From: Ensifer adhaerens
GTDB taxonomy: Bacteria > Pseudomonadota > Alphaproteobacteria > Rhizobiales > Rhizobiaceae
Direction: 5' to 3'
DNA length: 64,000 nt
Assembly: GCF_000697965.2 (NCBI RefSeq)
Contig: NZ_CP015880.1
Location: 3,677,001-3,741,000 of the forward strand
In this document: positions 63,914 to 64,000 of the stretch, piece after piece
How positions within the stretch are numbered: position 1 is the first letter of the stretch
Layout of the letters: each line of letters opens with the position of its first letter
Notes under the pieces: generated by a model
Seen by the model: the letters and a program-made list of their open reading frames with translations, nothing else
The model's database searches: none
What the model was told of the DNA's origin: nothing
Program-made: the position numbers and the translations under genes

Positions 63914-64000
63914 GGGAGTCTCTTAAAAAGAAGCGAAGTAAAAACTGGGTCGCCGCGACCAACAGTGACTACGGTTATTTTCGATTAGTTTGAGCTATGC
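63914..64000. other. Upstream region of the L,D-transpeptidase gene at window end
   Basis: This holds only non-coding sequence as far as it can be seen; the promoter of the L,D-transpeptidase gene is expected here. No further gene start is supported before the window ends. Confidence 0.4.

Overview
The window is about 64 kb of high-GC alphaproteobacterial chromosome. Gene content and order (gyrB, phaZ, trpFBA-accD-folC, addAB, divL-ahcY, chvI-chvG-hprK-PTS, pckA, his operon, hslVU, glcB) and lineage-type proteins (DivL with tyrosine in the H-box, short HprK, TsaE-AmgK fusion, AccD without a complete zinc finger) point to Rhizobiaceae, most likely Sinorhizobium/Ensifer. In the related S. meliloti chromosome these genes lie in the origin-proximal part. 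This placement comes from recall of gene order, not from an alignment. No rRNA, tRNA, CRISPR array or prophage was seen.

Layout. 1-1.6 kb: the 3' end of gyrB and a convergent nitroreductase. 1.8-13.8 kb: an accessory sugar-acid locus. It holds gabD-like and HpaI-like genes, a divergent gntR-uxaB pair (minus) and uxaA-AKR-CUT2 ABC transporter-lgoD-like dehydrogenase (plus). Read together these genes suggest uptake of an L-galactose-like aldose or related acid and its conversion through L-galactonate, tagaturonate and altronate to 2-keto-3-deoxygluconate. 14-17 kb: the PHB depolymerase phaZ and small proteins. 17-22 kb: trpFBA-accD-folC. 22.5-36 kb, minus strand: trxA, addA, addB, murU, tsaE-amgK, divL, ahcY. 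36-40 kb, minus strand: chvI-chvG-hprK-EIIA(Man)-HPr, coupling an envelope two-component system to a regulatory PTS without permeases. 40-42 kb: pckA with two PckR-type operator candidates. 43-44.3 kb: an IS110-family element. 44-46 kb: LysM/BON, exported and AlkB proteins. 46-50.6 kb, minus strand: hisB-(DUF2628)-hisH-hisA-hisF-hisE-coaA. 50.8-53.2 kb: hslV-GNAT-hslU. 53-61 kb: a lysozyme-like DUF1402 protein, a P450, a hydantoinase-A-type protein and glcB. 61-64 kb: a chemotaxis receptor and an L,D-transpeptidase.

Most genes are ordinary core genes in tight operons with 1-17 bp overlaps. The items most worth following are the sugar-acid locus with its two-winged-helix GntR regulator and two related operators, a perfect 10+10 palindrome upstream of ahcY, parS-like palindromes at three intergenic places, the IS110 element with a structured 3' flank beside a possible disrupted gene start, and the acetyltransferase embedded in hslVU. 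I see no clearly new defence or mobile system.
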